DNA from: Trichomonas vaginalis G3
Taxonomy: Eukaryota > Parabasalia > Trichomonadida > Trichomonadidae
Assembly (NCBI RefSeq): GCF_026262505.1
Contig: NC_067208.1
Span: 20,097,962-20,161,961 of the forward strand
Reading direction: 5' to 3'
DNA length: 64,000 nt
Part shown: piece by piece, positions 48,202 through 56,713 of the stretch
How positions within the stretch are numbered: the first letter of the stretch is position 1
Layout: every line of letters starts with the position of its first letter
The notes under the pieces: model-generated
Told to the model about the DNA's origin: nothing
Database searches by the model: none
The model's input: only the letters and a program-made list of their open reading frames with translations
Translations under genes and position numbers: made by a program

Positions 48202-48599
48202 AGTTTAACCTTCAATTGACTGATGGTAAACAAATTCCATGCATCTCTGTCGCCATTTCTGTTAATATTTTTGCTGTCATTCATATCATCCACTTCCCCA
48301 TCCGTTAGCTTTTGAGGATATGCGTTAGAATAGCTGTTCTTAAATGAAGGCTTTTCACCTTTGAGAGCATAAACTCTATAACTTTCTGCATACTTTATGT
48401 TTGAACCTCCTGAGCCATCATTGACATAAATTTTTATAGGCTTCCACCCTTTGTTCATGTTCCTGCTTCTTCCCTTAGCTCTTTTGTTCAGTAGTTCTAC
48501 ATCTTTATACACAGCACCTGTCTCAGTGAATTCAACAATATTTTCATTCGTTAGCTTTACATTCAAACCCTTGTCGAGTATATTATTCATTTCATACAT
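48198..48599 (-). CDS. Element protein of unknown function, 133 aa
   Basis: Start taken at Met 48599 (MYEMNNILDKGLNVKLTNEN), since an upstream in-frame Met lies inside the divergent gene; Met 48590 is an alternative. Mostly beta-type with basic loops (NKRAKGRSRNMNKGWKPIKIYVNDGSGGSNIKYAESYRVYALKG). There is no recognised family and no clear counterpart in element 1. Confidence 0.5.
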   Translation of the reverse strand: MYEMNNILDKGLNVKLTNENIVEFTETGAVYKDVELLNKRAKGRSRNMNKGWKPIKIYVNDGSGGSNIKYAESYRVYALKGEKPSFKNSYSNAYPQKLTDGEVDDMNDSKNINRNGDRDAWNLFTISQLKVKL

Positions 48600-48624
48600 A
48601 TAAAAGGTTTTTATTCTATATGAA
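48600..48624. promoter_or_regulatory. 25-bp bidirectional element promoter
   Basis: Spacer between divergent genes with TTTTTATTCTATATGAA directly before ATG 48625. Confidence 0.55.
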
Positions 48625-49239
48625 ATGAGAAGCAAATCCATCTTAGCTGGTGCCGTTAATGTTCCAATTGAACCAACATCAAATGTTGACTCACGAACGA
48701 CAAACAATATTGTCATAAAGAACTATAGTTCAGAGTGTTTGAAAGAACCAGAACCAGAGCTGAAATCCGTGAATTTAAACTCAGCTTCAAACGCTAACGC
48801 TACATCAGATGTTAAGTTAGAGTATCCACCACTGGACCAAATTCTTTCAAGAGAAGCCAACGACAACCCTTACACAAATGTTCAAACAAATCCTTCAGAT
48901 AACGTAGACCATTACCTTCTTCAGTTATACCAAACAATTTTACTCAAAGACGATAAGAAGCTTTTGACAAATCTTATAAGCAAGAACCAAATAATTCTAA
49001 CAAAGGAGGACCTTGAAAATGTTATATCACGAATAACAGGAAAACAATGTGTCATTGACTATCTCGACCCTGAAATCGAATGCTGTGGTCAAACGCCAAT
49101 ATTCATGAAAATAGGTAACATCCGCATCATTGAAACACCAGGAACTACAGGAGTTGAGTTTAAGTATAAATATTCGAATGAATACACAAAACTATCTACT
49201 GACTATAAGCTTTGTTTGAAATATGTTTTAGTAAATTAA
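48625..49239 (+). CDS. Element protein of unknown function, 204 aa, shared by both elements
   Basis: N-terminal ~100 residues are disordered and N/S/P-rich. The C-terminal ~80 (DLENVISRITGKQCVIDYLDPEIECCGQTPIFMKIGNIRIIETPG and on) match 35932-36513 of element 1. The paired cysteines and the following beta strands are kept. It probably binds a virion or replication partner; no known family. Confidence 0.6.
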   Translation: MRSKSILAGAVNVPIEPTSNVDSRTTNNIVIKNYSSECLKEPEPELKSVNLNSASNANATSDVKLEYPPLDQILSREANDNPYTNVQTNPSDNVDHYLLQLYQTILLKDDKKLLTNLISKNQIILTKEDLENVISRITGKQCVIDYLDPEIECCGQTPIFMKIGNIRIIETPGTTGVEFKYKYSNEYTKLSTDYKLCLKYVLVN

Positions 49240-49244
49240 AGCAG

Positions 49245-49290
49245 TCAGGAGGGCTCTTTGAGCCCATCTTGGCGCTTTGCGCCGTCAGTC
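49245..49290. terminator. Two GC-rich hairpins between convergent genes
   Basis: GGGCTCTTTGAGCCC (49251-49265) and GGCGCTTTGCGCC (49271-49283) fill the short gap between convergent genes ending at 49239 and 49299. A role at transcript ends is inference; the same kind of hairpin also occurs inside genes. Confidence 0.4.
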
Positions 49291-49298
49291 AAAAAATT

Positions 49299-49541
49299 TC
49301 AAGTTAGCAATTTGTAATATCTATCCAAAACTTCTTCAACAGTATCGAACTCATCTTCATAATGCAAACCTAATCTTATTGACTTGGTGCAGTTTTCACT
49401 AACACAATATTTTTCTGTTCTCTTGACTGACATAACTAACTCATTTGTTTCATCAAACAGCAACAACCAAAGTTCATGACCTAATACATAACATTCATAC
49501 TTTATATTTTTAGCTCTGAGTTCTCTTGTAAGCTGTTGCAT
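49299..49541 (-). CDS. Small element protein, 80 aa, shared by both elements
   Basis: Counterpart of 35695-35925 (see shared start LTRELRAKNIKYECYVLGHELWLLLFDE and end TVEEVLDRYYKLL). It overlaps the upstream family B vertex gene by 40 bp in another frame. It has a TTTTTAGAAAATATTAA leader. Function unknown. Confidence 0.6.
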   Translation of the reverse strand: MQQLTRELRAKNIKYECYVLGHELWLLLFDETNELVMSVKRTEKYCVSENCTKSIRLGLHYEDEFDTVEEVLDRYYKLLT

Positions 49542-50278
49542 TTAATATTTTCTAAAAAGTCAACTTCAACAGTCATTCGCACTGGTGCCTTCAGTTCTAC
49601 AGGCTCTCCTTGAAAGTCAACAAGTCTGAATTGCATGTCTTTCAAATTATGTGGACTAATGCGAACCCATTTACCTAAATGAGTTGCTATGACAGGAACG
49701 TTTGGAATGAACATTGAATTTACTTCATAACAGAAAGACTTATATTCTACTGAACCTTTACTATTAACTCCTGAAATACCTGTGACATTAGCTATTTTTG
49801 ACTCAACGTACAAACAGTTGCCATAACATACATATGGAACAGATTTCATCTCAATCGTTTTGTCAACACTTTTCAAAGGAAATGTCATATGGTATGCTCC
49901 CAGAAGCAATTGAACTCTATGACTCATTCGTGTTATCTTAAACTCCTTCGCATAACTGAACTTCAAAACTCCTGCAATAAGTTTAACATTCATTAAGTTT
50001 TCTTCGTTATCCTTGTTTATTGTAGTATTTATGAGAGCATTTAACACTCCAGCTAATGTTTCCATCTTATATTCTACATTATTGTGAAATCTTATTTCGT
50101 GCTTCTTTCCATCTATTTCAATCTCTATGAAATCTGCTTCATCTGTTATGACAAAAGTTGCGATAGTATTGAAGTCAACAACTCTGAAAGCAAGCGCTTC
50201 ATTCTGAAGACCTAAGTTTGTTTGTAGCTTTACTGTCCCGTATTCGTTTGGGTCTGTACTTTGCAAATAGAACAACAT
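49502..50278 (-). CDS. Putative vertex/minor capsid protein (family B)
   Basis: 258 aa, all-beta in appearance: repeated short strands (AFRVVDFNTIATFVITDEADFIEIEIDGKKHEIRFHNNVEYKME), YGNCLYVESKIANVTG, and the end VPVIATHLGKWVRISPHNLKDMQFRLVDFQGEPVELKAPVRMTVEVDFLE. The last part resembles strands of viral penton or minor capsid jelly-rolls. It is related to 34859-35684. It diverges from the fibre gene across 17 bp, which fits a fibre-vertex pair (inference). It looks whole. Confidence 0.55.
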   Translation of the reverse strand: MLFYLQSTDPNEYGTVKLQTNLGLQNEALAFRVVDFNTIATFVITDEADFIEIEIDGKKHEIRFHNNVEYKMETLAGVLNALINTTINKDNEENLMNVKLIAGVLKFSYAKEFKITRMSHRVQLLLGAYHMTFPLKSVDKTIEMKSVPYVCYGNCLYVESKIANVTGISGVNSKGSVEYKSFCYEVNSMFIPNVPVIATHLGKWVRISPHNLKDMQFRLVDFQGEPVELKAPVRMTVEVDFLENIKCNSLQENSELKI

Positions 50279-50295
50279 TTTATTCTCATTAAAAT
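50279..50295. promoter_or_regulatory. 17-bp bidirectional element promoter
   Basis: TTTATTCTCATTAAAAT is the entire gap between the vertex and fibre start codons, with TTTTATTCT toward the fibre and TTTTAATG toward the vertex gene. Confidence 0.6.
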
Positions 50296-53200
50296 ATGAC
50301 TATTGCTGCATATGCGTATGAAACAAATGAAGCAAGAAGAGCACATGAACTAGTAAACGAAAACTCAACTTTAACCATTGAAGGCAATGATTTAGTCATT
50401 GACGATGGAAAAACTAAAAAAGTCATTGATTTCGATACTTTTAACACTTATGACCCATTCATTACAATAAGTAAAGTTCCTATCATAAATGATGGAACGG
50501 TGCAATATATAAATTCTACAGTAGATGCCTCATTAGTGAAAGTATTAAATGTTCTCATTGAATTGTTAAAGAGCTTTCGATTTGACGACAACATTAAATG
50601 CCTAAAGAATTTAGTCATGAATGAGAAACAAATTCTCGGCGTTGCTGGTAACAGTAATGATGTACACCTTATGACATTAGAATATTATAACGAACATAAA
50701 GATGAACTGAAAGGAGAGAAGGGTGACACCGGACCTCAAGGACCACAAGGAATACAAGGAATACAAGGAATACAAGGACCTCAAGGCGAAAACGGTTTGG
50801 ATGGTGAAGATGGAAAGGATGGAAAAACTGCTAAATCATGGATATGGAACCTTATAAATACTGGTTTAACAGCTGATTCATATGGAGTTCTTCAATACCA
50901 AATCGGAAAGATATGGGCGGTACTTGGTGAAGAAGTTTTAGATGACGTTAAAAATGCTTTGAACTTCATTTCAAATGGTTCTGATACTATTAAAACTTTA
51001 TCTGGTTGGATGCAAGAAACAAGGAGTCAAATAGATACTGTAAGACGTATAGCAAACAATGCACGTACGGGATTGGATACTTTACGAGAAGCACAAAATA
51101 CACTAAAGGAAGCAAATGATATTCTTGGCTCAGTATCAGACATGCATGAAGATTGGCTTAAAGGTATTGACAAATCTTTAAAAAATCACAGTCAGTCTAT
51201 TGCTGACTACAAGAAAAGTATAGATTTTTTACATAGTGCTATGGACGTACATGATGGAAGCATAAGGAACTTACTTAATGCTAACAATAACTTACCAGGA
51301 ACTATTAAAGCATTTATAAAGTCCTTTGTAAAACCTGGTGCTCTAACATTTAGGTCTTTGAGAGCAAGAGCATTGAAGTCAAGAGATGCAGAAACTCCAA
51401 CAGAACCTACAGAAGGAACTGAAACAACAGAAACTCCAGAAGAACCACCAAAACCAACAGCTAATGAAATATTGTTCGAATATTTTCCAAGGTACTCTGT
51501 TCTCATTGCATACATTCAAGAAATACTTAAGAAAGCAGACTTGACTTTAGGAGATGATGAAAGTTCTGTATATCTTTCGTTCCAGTTTCAAATAGCAGAA
51601 CTTTTGAGACAGATATGCTTAATGTATGACAACATCTCTGATTTCACAAGATATGACGACGACCATGACCCCGAACACGGTGAAGAAGAAGTTTTACAAA
51701 CATCCATTAAGACAGGAAAAGTTTTAACACAAAGTCTCATTATTGACACCAAAGATGGCGAAGTGGACGTTCTTCAAGAGCTGAAGAAAAATACTTCTTC
51801 GGGAGGTGGTGGTAGGCATGAACTTGAAATAAATGAGATAGAAGAGAAATTAGCCGAAAAAGCAGATAAAAGCCATGTTCATTATATAAGTTCAGATGAA
51901 CAGATTATAACGGACTACCATGGATATTTAACACGAACTGAAGAAAGAGTGAAGACGGAAGATGTTAATGAAAGAAGATATAAATACATTCGTGCTAAAG
52001 GTTATGACATAAGCTGTACTGTACAGTATGACACGGGTAAAGCACCAGAAGCATTTGGTTATAACGATGAAATTTATGCCTCTAGTTTCTTTGTTAACGG
52101 TGTATTAGTTGAACCAAGATTTACTTTGAGAGTTAAGGCAAAAATAACTTTTGAAGATGCTATTAAAAGTAAAGCTGACAAGAACCATACACATGAATCC
52201 TTCACAACTGTTAGAGCAGACGAAATAATATTGAACTATGATTTGGGTTCAAGTGCACCTTTAGAGAATCCGAGTACAAGCGTAAAAGATACACTAAACA
52301 ATTTAGATAACAGATGTATGAACATTGAAGGTCATGCCAGAAACTTTGAAGCATACGAACTACCAGCAATGTTAGATAAGAAAGCTGACAAAGAACATAC
52401 ACATAACTCCTTCTCAACTGTTGCTATAGAAAGTATTGAAGGAACGGTTGGCGGAACTGGTGGGGATGCATTATATTATAAACCTCCTAACTTTCCACAA
52501 GGTTTAACATCGAATGAAAACATAACAACGAAGAAAGACATTAGCTGTAAAAATGTTTATGTCATGGATGATGAAAATAATGTTAAATTCACTGCTCAAG
52601 ATTTATATGATAAGAAAGCCGACAAGAACCATACACATAAATCCTTCACTACTGTTAGAGCAGACGACATAATATTGAACTATGATTTGGGTTCAAGTGC
52701 ACCTTTAGAGAATCCGAGTACAAGCATAAAAGATACTCTTAACAATTTAGATAACAGTTGCAGGAATATCGAAGATCATGCCAGAAACTTTGAAGCATAT
52801 GAACTACCAACAATGTTAGATAAGAAAGCCGACAAAACTTATGTAGATGAAAATTATGCAAAGAAGTCGGAAGTAAATGCTGCGCTTAATGGAAAAGCCG
52901 ATAAAGAGCACGTGCATGAAGAATTTCAAACAATCAAGATTAAAGAAATTAAAGCATGCATTGAAATAGTAACAAAAACGGGAAGAAACGGTGCAACTGT
53001 ACATGAACAAAAAATTTATCCTCCTACTTTTCCTAATGGTTTAATAACAAACAATATAAATATTGAAGATGGCAAAAAATTTATAAACGTTAAACATGAA
53101 CTTCTAACAATGAAGGCTCAGATTCTTCAAACCATATATCCTATAGGCTCTATTTATACGTCAATGAACTCAACAAACCCAGCAAGTGTTTTAGGTTTTG

Positions 53201-53553
53201 GTACGTGGCAACAGATTGTAGATAAATTCTTATACTGCACTAACTCGTCAAATCAAACAGGAGGTTCGAAGAAAATTACTGAAGCAAACTTACCTGCGCA
53301 CACTCATACAGGAACGACAAACTTTTCTGGCGACCATAGCCACTCATTAAGAGACCACCCATTATACAACTCAGACTATGAAGCTGGCAATGACGTTTTA
53401 TCTCCATCTTATAACAATTCAGCAAAAAAGACATTTCGACCAACTGAACCAGGAGAAAATCATTCACACACTTTCACAACAAATCCAACAGGCTCGGGTG
53501 AAGATTATATGCCACCATTTATGACGGTTTATGCATGGTACCGCGTTCAATGA
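50296..53553 (+). CDS. Giant fibre protein with collagen-like and tail-collar-like domains
   Basis: 1085 aa. Order: N-terminal anchor (~1-140); a collagen-like Gly-X-Y stretch near residues 140-176 (GEKGDTGPQGPQGIQGIQG and on); coiled-coil shaft (~230-340); T/E/P-rich linker (TEGTETTETPEEPPKP); then KADKNHTH shaft repeats. A block of about 105 residues occurs twice (FTTVRADEIILNYDLGSSA ... HARNFEAYELP). A gp10-like C-terminal domain follows (ILQTIYPIGSIYTSMNS, VLGFGTWQQIVDKFLYC, EANLPAHTHTG), ending MPPFMTVYAWYRVQ. Likely the virion's receptor-binding spike. It looks whole and is the longest intact frame in the window. The shaft and tip are shared with 20756-22065. Confidence 0.82.
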   Translation: MTIAAYAYETNEARRAHELVNENSTLTIEGNDLVIDDGKTKKVIDFDTFNTYDPFITISKVPIINDGTVQYINSTVDASLVKVLNVLIELLKSFRFDDNIKCLKNLVMNEKQILGVAGNSNDVHLMTLEYYNEHKDELKGEKGDTGPQGPQGIQGIQGIQGPQGENGLDGEDGKDGKTAKSWIWNLINTGLTADSYGVLQYQIGKIWAVLGEEVLDDVKNALNFISNGSDTIKTLSGWMQETRSQIDTVRRIANNARTGLDTLREAQNTLKEANDILGSVSDMHEDWLKGIDKSLKNHSQSIADYKKSIDFLHSAMDVHDGSIRNLLNANNNLPGTIKAFIKSFVKPGALTFRSLRARALKSRDAETPTEPTEGTETTETPEEPPKPTANEILFEYFPRYSVLIAYIQEILKKADLTLGDDESSVYLSFQFQIAELLRQICLMYDNISDFTRYDDDHDPEHGEEEVLQTSIKTGKVLTQSLIIDTKDGEVDVLQELKKNTSSGGGGRHELEINEIEEKLAEKADKSHVHYISSDEQIITDYHGYLTRTEERVKTEDVNERRYKYIRAKGYDISCTVQYDTGKAPEAFGYNDEIYASSFFVNGVLVEPRFTLRVKAKITFEDAIKSKADKNHTHESFTTVRADEIILNYDLGSSAPLENPSTSVKDTLNNLDNRCMNIEGHARNFEAYELPAMLDKKADKEHTHNSFSTVAIESIEGTVGGTGGDALYYKPPNFPQGLTSNENITTKKDISCKNVYVMDDENNVKFTAQDLYDKKADKNHTHKSFTTVRADDIILNYDLGSSAPLENPSTSIKDTLNNLDNSCRNIEDHARNFEAYELPTMLDKKADKTYVDENYAKKSEVNAALNGKADKEHVHEEFQTIKIKEIKACIEIVTKTGRNGATVHEQKIYPPTFPNGLITNNINIEDGKKFINVKHELLTMKAQILQTIYPIGSIYTSMNSTNPASVLGFGTWQQIVDKFLYCTNSSNQTGGSKKITEANLPAHTHTGTTNFSGDHSHSLRDHPLYNSDYEAGNDVLSPSYNNSAKKTFRPTEPGENHSHTFTTNPTGSGEDYMPPFMTVYAWYRVQ

Positions 53554-53557
53554 ACGC

Positions 53558-53590
53558 ACTTGAGCCTAGACCCTTTGGGTCAAGGCTTAC
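53558..53590. terminator. GC-rich hairpin after the fibre gene
   Basis: GACCCTTTGGGTC (53569-53581) extended by AGCCT / AGGCT on either side, directly after the fibre stop codon. Confidence 0.4.
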
Positions 53591-53621
53591 CGTCTTGAAT
53601 AAAATCTTTAACTTTACATAA

Positions 53622-54713
53622 ATGAGCTTGAAAGAAGTATTCGAACAACATCCATGGAGGTCATTTAAGAAGTTCAATGAAGCTGCAAAGAGTTGGGGAT
53701 TTACTAACAGAGCTGAAGTGAAAAGGTTCTTTGACAAAAATGTTGTACATCAAACAAAAATAAACCCTTACGACTACTTTTTACCAATTTACTCCAACGC
53801 TCCTGACGCATACCAATTTGACACTCTCATTCAAAGCAGAAAAGGAGGACATAAACCATTCCTCATCTTCATTAATGTTAACACTCGCAAAGCATATGCA
53901 TATCCAATGAGGAATAAAGGAACTCGTGAAGTTTTAAGAGTTTTGCAGACGTTCGTGGCAGAACATCATCCCACTTCATTAACTTCAGACCAAGACAGTG
54001 CATACCTCAGCAATGAAATCACAGATTTTCTCATTAAGCATAACATAACTCACTACACTACTGAAGACCATAACCATAACATACTCGGCATCATAAACCG
54101 CTTCATAAGAACGCTCAGAGATTTAAACCAAGAGCGAGACTTTACCGAAGAAACAATGAAACATTTTCTCGAAGTATATAATTCCTCAACACATTCTACA
54201 ACAGGACATACACCAAATTCAATGACACAACAACAAGAAGAAAAGTATATACAAAAGAAACGAAGCCAAACACAAAATATCAGAAATTCAACACAATTTA
54301 CCCTCATTCCTGGTACAAAAGTTCGTGTAGTTCTTGACGACAAACCGTTGACAAAGAAACGTTTAAGGTTAAGTAGAAACTATTATATCGTAGACTCTAC
54401 GCAATGTAATGGATATCTTATAAAAGCTGCTGACGACTCCATTGCGTTTTATCCTCGTCATAAATTAGTTGAAAGTAGTAATGGCAAACTTGCTGAAACC
54501 ATTGACGAAGCAAAGCGAGGAGTGGTTATTGAAATACTTGGCTATAACATAAACGATGACACTTATAAAGTAAGATATGAAGGAGGCGTTGAAGATGTTA
54601 TACCATCTAAGAACTTGAGAGAGTCGAAGCCAACACATCTGGGACCATTAGAGCGGGAGTACTGGAAAGATAAAAACATGCCAGAAAGAATAAGAAAAAT
54701 TCTTCTAAACTAA
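53622..54713 (+). CDS. Retroviral-type integrase (c-integrase)
   Basis: A 363-aa frame. The catalytic core starts with QFDTLIQSRKGGHKPFLIFINVNTRKAYAYPMRNKG and continues with SLTSDQDSAYLSNEITDFLIKHNITHYTTEDHNHN and the RFIRTLRDLNQ helix. The C-terminal part has an SH3-like barrel (LIPGTKVRVVLDDKPLTKKRLRLSRNYYIV) and a chromo-like end (GVVIEILGYNINDDTYKVRYEGGVEDVIPSKNLRES). It is the defining Polinton gene, inserting element DNA. Its leader is TTTAACTTTACATAA. The frame is unbroken. Confidence 0.88.
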   Translation: MSLKEVFEQHPWRSFKKFNEAAKSWGFTNRAEVKRFFDKNVVHQTKINPYDYFLPIYSNAPDAYQFDTLIQSRKGGHKPFLIFINVNTRKAYAYPMRNKGTREVLRVLQTFVAEHHPTSLTSDQDSAYLSNEITDFLIKHNITHYTTEDHNHNILGIINRFIRTLRDLNQERDFTEETMKHFLEVYNSSTHSTTGHTPNSMTQQQEEKYIQKKRSQTQNIRNSTQFTLIPGTKVRVVLDDKPLTKKRLRLSRNYYIVDSTQCNGYLIKAADDSIAFYPRHKLVESSNGKLAETIDEAKRGVVIEILGYNINDDTYKVRYEGGVEDVIPSKNLRESKPTHLGPLEREYWKDKNMPERIRKILLN

Positions 54714-54901
54714 ATATATTTTATGTCTGAAGTTAATTAGTTAATAATGTAGCGGATGAACTGCAGAAATATATTTTAGTTGAGAAGGTTAGATCTAACC
54801 CGATAACTACCCTCTTGAATTTTCATGAATTTCCTTAAGATAGAAAAAATAAAGTTAGTTTTATTTTTATTTATTTTTTTATTTTGTATGTAAAGACAGT
54901 A
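54714..54901. promoter_or_regulatory. Palindromic module and T-rich KilA-N leader
   Basis: 54768-54832 is a module with core GGTTAGATCTAACC, a perfect palindrome, followed by TACCC and TTGAATTTTCATGAATTTCC. About 54858-54901 is the T-rich leader ending GTATGTAAAGACAGTA, nearly identical to that of the element 1 KilA-N genes. Confidence 0.6.
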
Positions 54902-55729
54902 ATGTCAACATCAGAGAACACAACAACAGTTATAGTCCATGAAGCTATAAATGAAGAATACGAGTACATACAGTATAACAAACAGTTACGTCTCATTCGT
55001 TCAGTCAAAGACGATATGTACCAAATGCAAAGTATAATGAATGCTCTTCGTTCTACAAAGCAAGCATATCATTGGTTTGAAAACCAACAGACAAAATAAC
55101 TTTTAGAAGAATTTCCTCATATGATTGCTTCCCTTGAAAAACCGGGGGAAGAGATTCCGTATGAAAATCGCAAGAATTTGGCTCCTGGTTTGAAAGGTTA
55201 TTATGTTCATAGACTTTTAGTAAACGCTGTAGCAATGTGGACTTCACCTCGTTATGCTTGTTATATTTTCATGATGTTAGATGAACTATATAAAGCAGAA
55301 CGTGGAGAGTTGGAAAAGAAACTTCAAGCAAAAGATGAAGTCATTGAATCCAAAGACAAAAGCATACAGAAAAGAATACCGCGTTCAGTACCAAAAGGAA
55401 AGGAAAAGAGTTATAAGTATATGATATATACTGAAGAGTTGGAGAAAGAAGAAGATAAAGATATGGTTATGTTACATTTAGTCAGAAGAAACAACAAGAG
55501 CTTTTATGACTTAGCTAAGATATATAAATCTGACAGAAACTGGTTCTATCGTGAAAACTTACCGATTTCAATGACACTGAATGAGCAAATAAAGGAAATT
55601 GTCAAAAATACTCTTCCTCAAACACACTATAACATCAAAGGTTGTACAATACTTACATTCAAAGAAGACTTAACATTACTGAAGGAAAAAATAACAGAAT
55701 ATTTCGACAACTTCAAAGAGGAAGAATGA
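54902..55729 (+). pseudogene. KilA-N / DUF3627 protein, broken
   Basis: Very close to 30451-31278 of element 1 over the whole length: KilA-N part (EYEYIQYNKQLRLIRSVKDDMYQMQSI, NAVAMWTSPRYACYIFMMLDEL), coiled coil (LEKKLQAKDEVIESKDKSIQKRIPRSVPKGKEK) and DUF3627 part (MVMLHLVRRNNKSFYDLAKIYKSDRNWFYRENLPISMT). The likeness is far higher than for other gene pairs of the two elements, including the leader, which points to recent exchange. About one break. Confidence 0.8.
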
Positions 55730-56148
55730 AAAAAAATCTCGTCGGGTGCCATGTTAGGACCATAGTGGAGAAAACCACGATAAAAAACAAAACCCTTCGT
55801 CATTATTTTGTTTTTACCATTTAATTGTTTCCATAAATGCTCCGTGTCGAACATAATTGACGAAGGGAGAATTGTCTGATCGTCATTATTTTGTTTTTAC
55901 CATTTAATTGTTTCCATAAATGCTCCGTGTCGAACATAATTGACGAAGGGAGAATTGTCTGATCGTCAAGTTTATTAGTTAACGGGAGGGTTAGATATAT
56001 TCCATCGCAACTGAAAAATGATGACAACATGACATTTAGACAACAGTCCTGGAAATAAATTTTATCGTTAATGTTTACGTTAATGATTTCATTAATTTTT
56101 TCACGAATGTTTTCAGTGTCACCATCAGTTATTCAAAAATAAATTTTC
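55730..56148. repeat. 83-bp tandem duplication with internal inverted repeat; no gene
   Basis: Two adjacent near-identical copies occupy 55798-55880 and 55881-55963. The copies are bounded by CCTTCGTCA- and TGACGAAGG-type inverted sequences, so each can form a long-loop hairpin. The remainder to 56148 is AT-rich with no supported gene. Confidence 0.8.
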
Positions 56149-56622
56149 TTATAAAGCTTCAGGGTCAATTTCTTCAACCATTTCACTTCCTTCGTCAATG
56201 TCAATAGAAGCTTCTTCAACCTTTGGTAAGAATTTCTGTATAACATCTTTGTTCGTTATTGTCTTCAGAGATGAAGGATAATATTTCACATTTGTTTCAC
56301 CTTTCTTATATTCTTTCTGTTCGGAAAGATTTAAAGCAATACTGAAGAAGTCAACGTTAGAGTTCTTTATGACAGTATAATGAGTGTCTTTGACATTCAC
56401 GAGGAAACTCTTTTGTTTCAAAACTACTGCTAACTCTTGTGAAGTATAACGTTTGCGGTCAATGACGATAGCTAATGGTCTGACATACTGACCAAACTTA
56501 GATTCTTTCACAAACTTCTTGTTAAAGATAACATTAACATTTGAAGCTTTATTGAACTCATTCTTGATGGTAGTAGCGAGAGCATTGTATGAAAAGAACT
56601 TGCAATCTTGCATGTGTTTCAT
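56149..56622 (-). CDS. Element protein of unknown function, 157 aa, shared by both elements
   Basis: MKHMQDCKFFSYNALATTIKNEFNKASNVNVIFNKKFVKESKFGQYVRPLAIVID: basic and beta-rich, with an acidic end IDIDEGSEMVEEIDPEAL. Probable counterpart of 33141-33560. It diverges from the polymerase gene. A replication accessory role (for example ssDNA binding) is a guess from position and the acidic tail. Confidence 0.5.
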   Translation of the reverse strand: MKHMQDCKFFSYNALATTIKNEFNKASNVNVIFNKKFVKESKFGQYVRPLAIVIDRKRYTSQELAVVLKQKSFLVNVKDTHYTVIKNSNVDFFSIALNLSEQKEYKKGETNVKYYPSSLKTITNKDVIQKFLPKVEEASIDIDEGSEMVEEIDPEAL

Positions 56623-56713
56623 TAAAATAAAAATATTAAATTATTTTGAAAAATAACTTTAAAAAATCTAATCTAATTTTTTCAAAAAATATTTTTTTTA
56701 TTTCCTACTAAAG

